64,000 nucleotides of DNA from Kiloniella sp. EL199 (GTDB taxonomy: Bacteria > Pseudomonadota > Alphaproteobacteria > Kiloniellales > Kiloniellaceae). Positions 47,135 to 54,903 of the stretch are shown one piece after another; position 1 is the first letter of the stretch, and each line of letters opens with the position of its first letter. The position numbers and the translations under genes are program-made. The stretch lies in assembly GCF_900313065.1 (NCBI RefSeq), contig NZ_OMPU01000014.1:124001-188000 (forward strand), given 5' to 3'. A model generated the notes under the pieces. That model did not search any database, was not told where the DNA came from, and saw only the letters and a list, made by a program, of their open reading frames with translations.

Positions 47135-48145
47135 ATGACAGTCAAAGTTGGAATCAATGGTTTTGGTCGCATTGGTCGCCTCACGCTTCGTGGAGCAATT
47201 GAAACCAATCGTGACGACATCGAAATCGTTGCTATTAACGCATCTGGCGATCCCTCTATCCACGCCCATATGCTTAAGTTTGATTCCGTCCACGGTACCC
47301 TCAATGCCGAGGTCGATGCGGATGAAGAAAACCTCATTATCAACGGCAAAAAAATCAGAATGCTGCATGATCGTGATCCCGCGAAGTTACCTTGGAGCAA
47401 TTATGGCGTCGATATCGTACTGGAATGTACCGGTGCCTTTAACAATGTAGAGGGTTCTTCCCTGCATATGGTTGGTGGCGCAAAGAAAGTTTTGATTTCC
47501 GCCCCTGCCAAAAAAGGTTGTGATCTGACTGTCGTGTACGGTGTTAATCACAAGCAACTTAATGCAGACCACAAGATTGTGTCTAACGCATCTTGCACAA
47601 CAAACTGCCTAGCCCCGGTTGTTGACGTTCTTCAGAACCAAATCGGTATCAAGAATGGTTTCATGACAACCACACACGCTTACACAGGTGATCAGACAAC
47701 GGTTGATTCCAAGCATAAAGACCTGCGTCGTGCACGTGCTGCTGCCGTTTCAATGATCCCGACATCAACAGGTGCTGCCCGGGCAATCGGTGAAGTTCTT
47801 CCTGAACTGGAAGGTAAGCTGGAAGGAAACGCAATACGTGTTCCAACCGCCAATGTCAGCTGTATTGATCTGACGTTCACTGCCGAACGGGATACAACAG
47901 TCGAAGAAATCAACAACGCCATGATTGATGCTTCCAAAGGATATCTGAAGGGTATTCTCGGCATTAATGCACTGCCACTGGTTTCCTGCGATTTCAATCA
48001 CAACCCATCATCGTCTGTTTTCGATACCACACAAACCCAGATTATCGGCGGCAATTTTGTCCGCGTTCTAGCCTGGTACGATAACGAATGGGGCTTCAGC
48101 CTGCGTATGCTGGATACAGCTATTGCGATGGGAAAACATCTGTAA
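47135..48145 (+). CDS. gap: Glyceraldehyde-3-phosphate dehydrogenase, GapB-like cofactor loop
   Basis: 336 aa. NGFGRIGR at 8-15, active-site Cys154 in SNASCTTNCLAP, and catalytic His in TTTHAYTGDQ. The residue that binds the adenosine ribose in NAD enzymes (the Asp of VAIND) is replaced: it reads VAINASGD at 32-39, as in the NADP-preferring GapB of Bacillus. That suggests NADP use and a gluconeogenic or NADPH-making role; this is inferred from one loop. pgk, the usual next gene, is absent. Strong terminator follows. Confidence 0.95.
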   Translation: MTVKVGINGFGRIGRLTLRGAIETNRDDIEIVAINASGDPSIHAHMLKFDSVHGTLNAEVDADEENLIINGKKIRMLHDRDPAKLPWSNYGVDIVLECTGAFNNVEGSSLHMVGGAKKVLISAPAKKGCDLTVVYGVNHKQLNADHKIVSNASCTTNCLAPVVDVLQNQIGIKNGFMTTTHAYTGDQTTVDSKHKDLRRARAAAVSMIPTSTGAARAIGEVLPELEGKLEGNAIRVPTANVSCIDLTFTAERDTTVEEINNAMIDASKGYLKGILGINALPLVSCDFNHNPSSSVFDTTQTQIIGGNFVRVLAWYDNEWGFSLRMLDTAIAMGKHL

Positions 48146-48169
48146 AAAGCAAATAATTCTTTGATTTGT

Positions 48170-48199
48170 ATGGGGTTCTTTTGAACCCCATTTTCTTTT
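48170..48199 (+). terminator. rho-independent terminator of gap
   Basis: Perfect 9-bp stem ATGGGGTTC/GAACCCCAT (48170-48178, 48183-48191), TTTT loop, then TTTCTTTTC. Confidence 0.9.
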
Positions 48200-48293
48200 C
48201 AACTTCTTTTTTAACACGACCTATTCACTTTTGTGATATGAGCTATTCTTTTCTATCCATTGTCAGCTATCCCCCGCTTAGGTATGAAAAGAC

Positions 48294-48947
48294 ATGAATT
48301 CAGAAATCTATCTTCTTACCCCTTCCGACTTGTTGTCTGATGACAAAAATGTCGAACAGTTCAAAGCCTTATACACACAGGCCTTGGATCGTGGCAGGGT
48401 TTCTTGCGTTTTGCTGAGTGGATCAGCTAGTAACCCAAAGACATTGAAAAAAACGGTTGAAGCCCTTCAGTCTGTCACGCAAGAACGAGACATCGCCTTT
48501 CTTATAGAAGATGACTATGAAAATGCCAAAACTTTGGGATGTGATGGTGTACATCTAAATGATGCGGGCCGCTATAAAGAAGCGCGCGAATATCTTGGGA
48601 CCGATTATATTGTCGGTGTTGATTGTGGTATCTCACGGCATGACGCAATTCTGGTTGGTGAGGCCGGGGCTGACTACGTTGCCTTTAACAATAGGCGCCC
48701 TTTACCGGAAATTGAAGACCCTGACGTTCGTGAATTTGAAGAAGGTGGTCCCAAAGGTCTGGAGCTTTTGACCTGGTGGCAAACAATGATGACGCCGCCT
48801 TGTGTATCCATGGATGATATCCCGATCGAGGCCGTAAAATCACATGCAGATGCTGGGGCTGATTTCATCGCCGTACAAACAGCCATATGGAACCATAGGG
48901 ATAATCCGGCAACAGCAATCACAGAAGTAAATGAGGCGATTGCCTGA
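48294..48947 (+). CDS. ThiE-like TIM-barrel protein (thiamine phosphate synthase family)
   Basis: 217 aa. Family features include the beta-2 strand CVLLSG, DGVHLNDA (usually DGVHLGQ-D), GVDCGISRHDA (usually G-S-H) and GADYVAFNN. The usual phosphate-binding GP-x-F-x-T-x-TK loop after this is replaced by RRPLPEIEDPDV, and the pyrophosphate-contacting residues near the N terminus are not obvious. It may therefore be a divergent paralogue with another role. Between gap and efp, a place where such ThiE-like genes recur in alphaproteobacteria. Confidence 0.75.
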   Translation: MNSEIYLLTPSDLLSDDKNVEQFKALYTQALDRGRVSCVLLSGSASNPKTLKKTVEALQSVTQERDIAFLIEDDYENAKTLGCDGVHLNDAGRYKEAREYLGTDYIVGVDCGISRHDAILVGEAGADYVAFNNRRPLPEIEDPDVREFEEGGPKGLELLTWWQTMMTPPCVSMDDIPIEAVKSHADAGADFIAVQTAIWNHRDNPATAITEVNEAIA

Positions 48948-49033
48948 ACGCTTAGGACCTGATAGTTTCCCCAGCGAAATAAAAGTACACACACGAATTG
49001 ATGTTATTTGACAACTGAAGACGGGCACAGATC

Positions 49034-49600
49034 ATGAAAATTAACGGTAATGCCATTCGCCCTGGCAATATTATTGAGCACAAAGGCCGCTTGATGCGCG
49101 CCATGAAAACTCAACACACTCAGCCGGGCAAAGGTGGAGCGTACCTGCAGGTAGAACTAAAAGATATCCGTGATGGTACCAAAATGAATGAACGTTTTCG
49201 CGCCAGTGAAGATGTTGATCGTGTCCGCCTTGATCAAATTGAGTATCAGTTCCTGTTCCGCGAAGATGACATGCTTACCTTCATGAACAATGAAACCTAT
49301 GAACAAATTTCTCTGCACGAAGACATGGTCGGTGAACCTGTGATCTTCCTTCAAGACGGCATGACAGTTTCTATTGAGCTTTATGAAGAAGAGCCAATCT
49401 CTGTTGTTCTTCCTGACACCGTCATTTGTGAAGTTGTCGAAGCTGATGCAGTTGTCAAAGGACAAACAGCATCTTCTTCCTACAAGCCGGGTGTACTTGA
49501 TAATGGTGCCCGTATTCTTGTTCCACCACATATCGCAGCCGGCACACGCATTGTTGTTAACACTGCTGACGGTAGCTATGTGGAACGTGCTAAAGATTAA
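49034..49600 (+). CDS. efp: Elongation factor P
   Basis: 188 aa, three OB-like domains. KOW domain with the modified residue Lys33 in [12 protein letters not shown], so it is the beta-lysylated class (EpmA/EpmB dependent) rather than the Arg-rhamnosyl class. C-terminal domain has the conserved [20 protein letters not shown]. Relieves stalling at Pro runs; TolA and the OmpA-type protein in this window have very Pro-rich segments. About 86 bp from the ThiE-like gene. Confidence 0.97.
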   Translation: MKINGNAIRPGNIIEHKGRLMRAMKTQHTQPGKGGAYLQVELKDIRDGTKMNERFRASEDVDRVRLDQIEYQFLFREDDMLTFMNNETYEQISLHEDMVGEPVIFLQDGMTVSIELYEEEPISVVLPDTVICEVVEADAVVKGQTASSSYKPGVLDNGARILVPPHIAAGTRIVVNTADGSYVERAKD

Positions 49601-49686
49601 CTCGTTTATGTTAGAGGGATTTTCATTGCTCCTCTCTCAACACGGCCCCTTAAAATAAGGCCTCCTGAACACGGAAAGTAATTTCG

Positions 49687-50487
49687 ATGGTATATCGCTC
49701 CCCCCGTATTACGGTTATGATTCGCGCCGCTGAAAAAGCTGCTCGTAGCCTGAAACGTGATTTTGGTGAGGTTGAAAACCTGCAGGTTTCAAAAAAAGGA
49801 CCTGCGGATTTCGTTTCAACAGCAGATCTTAAAGCTGAAAAAATCCTCAAGGAAGAGCTGAAAAAAGCACGCCCTGAATTCGGTTTTTTGACAGAAGAAG
49901 CCGGGGAAGAAAAAGGCAATAGTAAAGACGAGAGGTGGATCATTGATCCCCTTGATGGCACGACGAATTTCCTGCACGGGCTGCCACATTTTGCCATTTC
50001 CATTGCCTTGGAAATTCGTGACGAAATCGTTGCCGCGGTTGTTTATGACCCAATCAAGGATGAAATGTACACAGCTGAAAAAGGCAACGGCGCATATTTG
50101 AACGATCGTCGCTTGAGGGTTTCTGGTCGTGTTAGCCTGGACAGCACAATCATTGCGACGGGAACACCTTTCCTTGGGCGCGGAGACAGAGGTCCCTTCC
50201 TTCGTGAGATTAACGCTGTAATGGCACAGACTGCAGGTATTCGCAGATGGGGCGCAGCTGCTTTGGATCTAGCTTACGTTGCTGCCGGGCGCTATGACGC
50301 TTTCTGGGAAAGGGATCTATCGCCGTGGGACATGGCAGCAGGCTTGCTTCTTGTGAGAGAAGCGGGCGGATCAGTCACAGAAATTGACGGACGGGCATTA
50401 AAACTTAAAAGCCAGAGCATCCTTTGTGCAAATATTGATCTGCACCCCAAGATGGTAAAATTGTTTAAAGAGTCCGGTAAATACTAG
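49687..50487 (+). CDS. suhB: Inositol monophosphatase family protein SuhB
   Basis: 266 aa. Metal sites FLTEEAGE, WIIDPLDGTTNFLHGLPHF (about 96-114) and WDMAAGLLLVREAGG are complete, so it should be an active Mg-dependent phosphatase. In E. coli SuhB also joins the NusA/NusB rRNA antitermination complex. Follows efp as in most alphaproteobacteria; ends with a strong terminator. Confidence 0.95.
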   Translation: MVYRSPRITVMIRAAEKAARSLKRDFGEVENLQVSKKGPADFVSTADLKAEKILKEELKKARPEFGFLTEEAGEEKGNSKDERWIIDPLDGTTNFLHGLPHFAISIALEIRDEIVAAVVYDPIKDEMYTAEKGNGAYLNDRRLRVSGRVSLDSTIIATGTPFLGRGDRGPFLREINAVMAQTAGIRRWGAAALDLAYVAAGRYDAFWERDLSPWDMAAGLLLVREAGGSVTEIDGRALKLKSQSILCANIDLHPKMVKLFKESGKY

Positions 50488-50524
50488 CTTTCCGCACTTT
50501 CAAAACCTCAATTTGTACTGTTTT

Positions 50525-50560
50525 ACAAAGGCTCATCTTGCATGAGCCTTTGTTTCTTTT
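50525..50560 (+). terminator. rho-independent terminator of suhB
   Basis: Perfect 12-bp stem ACAAAGGCTCAT/ATGAGCCTTTGT (50525-50536, 50542-50553), loop CTTGC, then TTCTTTT. Confidence 0.92.
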
Positions 50561-50644
50561 AGCCTTCCCTATTGTCGTATCCCTCTATGAGCATTAAGCT
50601 ACGGACAAAGATTCACATTTGGGAATCATCCTGGGGGATGGAAA

Positions 50645-52204
50645 TTGTTCAAACCTATGAGCTATATGCATAAAAATAGACACCAAAATCGCTCAACAAT
50701 GCTACAGGCAAGCTGTGCCACACTCGCACTACTATGTAGTACATCAGCCGTCGTTGCACAGAACACAACGATCATTGGCGGCTCCGGAAGCTCAGGCGTT
50801 TATGTTAACGAACAGCTAATTGGTTCTGTTCCGGCTTATTCCAATGGATATTCTTATGGTGCCCAAGGCGTTCCCTCGGGCTACCCCGGTGCTGGAAACA
50901 ATCAATATCTCAGCAGACCCGGCAACTTGCTTTTTCCGCCTGCACGCTTTCCGCATAGCCAAGTAACAATAAACAATTTCGCTGACTTTCAAGGTTCTGG
51001 TTATAACCAAACAGCCTATACAGCACAAAATAATCCACAGGTTTATAATTCCTGGCAACAGCGCTATGGTCAAGACCTCTACGCACGGGGCGGTTATCTC
51101 CAGCAACCACAGCAAACAGCAGCCTCAAACCTCTATAACCCATATGGCCAGCCGCTTGTCCCCTTGTCACAAGTATCCAGTACACATGTCGCAAGTACCG
51201 GACAACAGCCACAATATCCGTCTCAAGTTCCGGCGTCTTCACCTCAATCACAGTTGCTGGTTCCGCCCCCCAATGGTGGAAACCGTGTTGTACAAAGAGC
51301 ATCAACTGTAACGAGATCAACGCCTGAGCCAACGACGCAAGAACCTGTGAGACAAACAGCCTCTATCACCCCACCTGCTGCGCCGAAAGTAACCTCTAAA
51401 AAAGCAGAACCTGTCAGTCAAGCACAGGCACCAAGTTCTACTATTCCGCCGGCACCAGTGGCAGAAGAAACGCAACCGACCAAGATTGAACCAGTTGCAA
51501 CACCACAAACCGTTGCCCCCAAAACTCCGGCTGTAGAAGCGACTGTCAAAGCAACAACGACAGCAGCGACCGAGGGAACAACATTTTCTGCACCAGATCC
51601 GGTGGCATCACCCCCATCAATTACAACCCCGGCAGTCACAGCCCCAGCTCCGGCGATTGAAACGGTTACAGCAGAGCCTGTATTAACCCCGCCGCCAGTA
51701 CCAGAACCAACGACACCGACAGCAGGAACAGACATCCCTACAGCGCCTGCAATTGCCGGAGCGGCGTTGACAGAGAGCACTGAAGAGCTTTCTCCGCCAC
51801 CTCCACCGCCGGCAGAAGTACCTTTAACTGAGACAGCACCGGTTGAGCTTCTTCCAACGACAGAAGAAACAGCCGCAATTACGCCGCCGGGTGAACTGGG
51901 TCCGCTTCAATTGTTGTTTGAACAAGGCGAAGCCGACTTGGGTTCGGAAGCAAAAGCACAACTAAATACACTTGCGGATCAACTTCTGGCTGATGAAAGC
52001 AAAATCATACAGCTTCTCGCCTACGCCGGTGATAGTGAAAGTAATGCCCAGGCGCGCCGCATATCCCTTTCCAGAGCACTTGCCGTTCGCGGCGTTTTGA
52101 TGGAACGCGGTATTCCAAGCACACGGATGCATGTGCGTGCTTTGGGTAATAAAGCTAAAAACGGCAACCCGGACCGGGTGGAGATAATTCCAGTACAAAA
52201 CTAG
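50645..52204 (+). CDS. Secreted Pro/Thr-rich protein with a C-terminal OmpA domain
   Basis: 519 aa. A signal peptide is predicted (hydrophobic stretch about 24-35, cleavage VVA-QN), then about 130 residues rich in Gly, Tyr, Gln and Asn, a 200-residue Pro/Thr/Ala linker, and an OmpA-like domain (about 415-519: LLFEQGEADLGSEAK, LSRALAVRGVLMERGIPSTR). The domain's usual NxxLSxxRA Asp/Arg pair is only partly kept (RRISLSRALA). The TTG at 50645 has the best-placed GGGGG site; ATGs at 50657 and 50666 are alternatives. Probably an envelope or surface protein, upstream of a MotA/MotB-like pair. Confidence 0.75.
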   Translation: MFKPMSYMHKNRHQNRSTMLQASCATLALLCSTSAVVAQNTTIIGGSGSSGVYVNEQLIGSVPAYSNGYSYGAQGVPSGYPGAGNNQYLSRPGNLLFPPARFPHSQVTINNFADFQGSGYNQTAYTAQNNPQVYNSWQQRYGQDLYARGGYLQQPQQTAASNLYNPYGQPLVPLSQVSSTHVASTGQQPQYPSQVPASSPQSQLLVPPPNGGNRVVQRASTVTRSTPEPTTQEPVRQTASITPPAAPKVTSKKAEPVSQAQAPSSTIPPAPVAEETQPTKIEPVATPQTVAPKTPAVEATVKATTTAATEGTTFSAPDPVASPPSITTPAVTAPAPAIETVTAEPVLTPPPVPEPTTPTAGTDIPTAPAIAGAALTESTEELSPPPPPPAEVPLTETAPVELLPTTEETAAITPPGELGPLQLLFEQGEADLGSEAKAQLNTLADQLLADESKIIQLLAYAGDSESNAQARRISLSRALAVRGVLMERGIPSTRMHVRALGNKAKNGNPDRVEIIPVQN

Positions 52205-52307
52205 TTCTTTGACCTACTCTCGATAACGGGAAATAGCTGTCTTAGTTTTGCCTAATAAAAGCTGTAGCCTGCAGAAGAGTTTCTAAACACCAGAGGGCGC
52301 TTTACGC

Positions 52308-53468
52308 ATGAAACGGCCAACACGCTACCTAATCCGAATGGGGATTTTCTTAGGAATAGTTAGTCTCGCTGTTGCAGCACTTGCACCAAGTCTCCACGAA
52401 GCTTTCATAGCCAATGCGGTTATGAATGGTATGATTCTAGGCGTTCTTTTCCTGGGTATAATCTACATTTTTCGGCAGGTCTTGTCGCTTAATCCAGAAT
52501 TAGCCTGGCTGGAGCACCTCAAAAGAGAAACAGAAGGTGGCTTGGTCTTCGCTGGCTCTATGAATGAAATCAGAGAACCAAGACTTCTCGGCCCCATGGC
52601 AACTATGATCGGAGAAAAAAAAGGCAAACTGAGCCTTTCCACTCTTTCCATGCGGACACTTCTTGATGGCATCCAAAGCCGTATAGAAGAAAGTCATGAT
52701 ATTTCCCGATATTTGATCGGCTTGCTAATCTTTCTGGGGCTTCTGGGAACGTTTTGGGGACTGCTGGAAACAGTTAATGCTGTCGGTGATACCATTGCCG
52801 GCCTTAGCACAACGGCCGATGATCCCTCTTCTATGTTTGATGAACTGAAATCCGGTTTGGCAACACCATTATCCGGCATGGGCACAGCCTTTAGTTCCTC
52901 ACTATTTGGACTTGCAGGTTCACTAGTTCTCGGTTTCCTGGAGCTACAAGCCGGACAAGCACACAATCGCTTCCTTAATCACCTGGAAGAATGGCTCTCT
53001 GGTATCACCAAACTTTCCAGTGGTGGCCCTGGTGCTGAAGGAGACCAGTCTGTTCCCGCCTATATATCAGCATTGTTGGAACAAACTGCTGAAAGCCTTG
53101 AAAAGCTGGAAAGAACCATGGCTCGGGATGAAGAAGAGCGTGTCAGGGCAAACCAGTCTTTGGTCACTTTGACGGAACGCATGTCCACTCTGACCGATCA
53201 TATGCGTGCAGAACAAAGTGTTATGCTCAGCATTGCGGAAACTCAGGCACAGCTAAAACCAATACTGAGTCAATTAGCACAAAAACAATCAACACCGACA
53301 AACGCAGGTATCGACGAAGCTTCCAAGGGACACCTAAGGAATATGGATCTCCGACTGGAACAACTTTCTGGTGAGATTGCTAATGGCAGAGAAAGTTCTG
53401 TTCAGGAAATAAGAAGCGAAATACGACTGTTAACACGCACATTGGCCGCTATGGCAGAAGGGGAATAA
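52308..53468 (+). CDS. MotA/TolQ/ExbB-family membrane protein with a long C-terminal tail
   Basis: 386 aa. Four membrane segments (about 11-28, 36-55, 132-155, 195-222); FLGLLGTFWGLLETV and LSGMGTAFSSSLFGLAGSLVLGF are the paired stator-channel helices. About 160 residues of cytoplasmic helical tail follow. This matches the larger MotA-like partners of OmpA/MotB-like proteins (including ZorA) rather than flagellar MotA or TolQ. The next gene follows after 6 bp. Likely proton-driven motor of unknown load. Confidence 0.8.
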   Translation: MKRPTRYLIRMGIFLGIVSLAVAALAPSLHEAFIANAVMNGMILGVLFLGIIYIFRQVLSLNPELAWLEHLKRETEGGLVFAGSMNEIREPRLLGPMATMIGEKKGKLSLSTLSMRTLLDGIQSRIEESHDISRYLIGLLIFLGLLGTFWGLLETVNAVGDTIAGLSTTADDPSSMFDELKSGLATPLSGMGTAFSSSLFGLAGSLVLGFLELQAGQAHNRFLNHLEEWLSGITKLSSGGPGAEGDQSVPAYISALLEQTAESLEKLERTMARDEEERVRANQSLVTLTERMSTLTDHMRAEQSVMLSIAETQAQLKPILSQLAQKQSTPTNAGIDEASKGHLRNMDLRLEQLSGEIANGRESSVQEIRSEIRLLTRTLAAMAEGE

Positions 53469-53474
53469 CCCCGC

Positions 53475-54797
53475 ATGTTTTCGGCAAGTCGCAGAAGCAG
53501 CAAAAGATCAATCAACATCTGGCCTGGTTTCGTCGACGCCTTGGCAACACTGCTACTTGTGATCATTTTTGTACTCATGGTCTTTATGGTTGCCCAGTTT
53601 ACCCTCAGTAATGCACTAAGTGGTAAAGACAAAGCCTTATCAAACCTGAACAGAGAAATTAGTGAACTTGCCGAATTACTTTCGTTAGAGAAATCAGCGA
53701 ATACCAGATTACGTTCCAGCGTTACACAGCTCACAACTGAGCTGCAGAGTTCGATATCCTCACGAGACAGTCTTGCAAACCAGTTAGCCGCGCTTTCTGA
53801 AGACAAGGAAAATCTGGAAGGCGAATTACTCTCGGTCAGTAAAGAGCTCAAAGACCTTGTGAGCGCGCAAGCGTTATTACAGGAAAACAATGATCAGCTT
53901 GAAGCGGAAAAGCAAAAGCTTCTGGATGACAAAAAGGGCATTGAGGATCAACTATCAGCATTGGAACTGGCAGCTGCGAAGTTATCCGCAGAATCTGCAA
54001 AGGTGAATGCTGAACTGGAAGATGCTTACAAAGTAATTGAGGCTGACAAAGAAAAAGTAGAAACTCAACTTGCCGAAATAGCTCTGCTGAAAGAACTTCG
54101 TGACAACCTCACAGAAAAACTCGCAACAGCAGAATCTGATATCTCTGGCCAAAAAGCACTTACAGAAGAAGCACAAACAGAAGTCGTTCTATTAAATCAG
54201 CAAATTGCTGCGCTTCGCAAGCAGCTATCAGATATATCGGCAACGTTGGAAATCACCGAAGCCATCAATGCAGCACAGGAAACTCAAATTATCGACCTTG
54301 GCAAGCGCCTCAACGTTGCGCTCGCGACCAAAGTGCAACAGCTAGCAAGGTACAGATCAGAGTTTTTTGGCAAACTTCGTGAAGTTCTTGGCAATCGCCA
54401 AGACATCCGAATTGTTGGGGACCGCTTTGTCTTTCAATCCGAAGTTCTTTTTTCCAGTGGTTCAGCAACACTGGAAGCTGGTGGACAGGATCAGTTAGGC
54501 CAACTTGCAAAAACACTCAGAGAGCTTTCCGCCAACATTCCTGATGATATCGACTGGATTTTACGTGTTGATGGCCATACCGATGTACAACCAATTTCTA
54601 CAGCTGAGTTTCCTTCAAATTGGGAGCTTTCAACAGCAAGAGCCATATCCGTTGTAAAGTTCCTGATTACGCAGGGCATACCTGCATCCAGACTGGCTGC
54701 AACAGGCTTTGGTCAATTCCAGCCATTGGACAGCAGCCGCGATGAAATAGCTTTCAGACGCAACCGCCGCATAGAGTTAAAACTGACACAGCGTTAA
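53475..54797 (+). CDS. MotB/OmpA-like peptidoglycan-binding protein with a long coiled coil
   Basis: 440 aa. One N-terminal membrane helix (about 17-40) with a probable proton-carrying Asp in WPGFVDALATLLLVIIF, a long heptad-repeat coiled coil (about 45-290) and a C-terminal OmpA/MotB domain (about 315-440; VDGHTDVQP, NWELSTARAISVVKFL, RRNRRIELKL). The coil would let it reach the cell wall from the inner membrane. It is the plug/anchor subunit for the MotA-like protein, analogous to ZorB, but is conserved as a chromosomal pair in alphaproteobacteria. Confidence 0.85.
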   Translation: MFSASRRSSKRSINIWPGFVDALATLLLVIIFVLMVFMVAQFTLSNALSGKDKALSNLNREISELAELLSLEKSANTRLRSSVTQLTTELQSSISSRDSLANQLAALSEDKENLEGELLSVSKELKDLVSAQALLQENNDQLEAEKQKLLDDKKGIEDQLSALELAAAKLSAESAKVNAELEDAYKVIEADKEKVETQLAEIALLKELRDNLTEKLATAESDISGQKALTEEAQTEVVLLNQQIAALRKQLSDISATLEITEAINAAQETQIIDLGKRLNVALATKVQQLARYRSEFFGKLREVLGNRQDIRIVGDRFVFQSEVLFSSGSATLEAGGQDQLGQLAKTLRELSANIPDDIDWILRVDGHTDVQPISTAEFPSNWELSTARAISVVKFLITQGIPASRLAATGFGQFQPLDSSRDEIAFRRNRRIELKLTQR

Positions 54798-54903
54798 AGA
54801 ACAGGATGCTCTTCTCAATAACTTTTTAAACCTGTACTCGGAAACCCCTTAAAATCGCGCACAGTTTCACTTGTTACTAAGAAGAAAAGATCAGCAAAAT
54901 AAT

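Noticed and set aside
52308-54797. Zorya antiphage system based on the MotA-like and MotB-like pair
   Set aside because: No ZorC, ZorD or ZorE gene lies beside it, the genes are between core genes, and such pairs are common chromosomal genes in alphaproteobacteria. Kept only as an uncharacterised motor.
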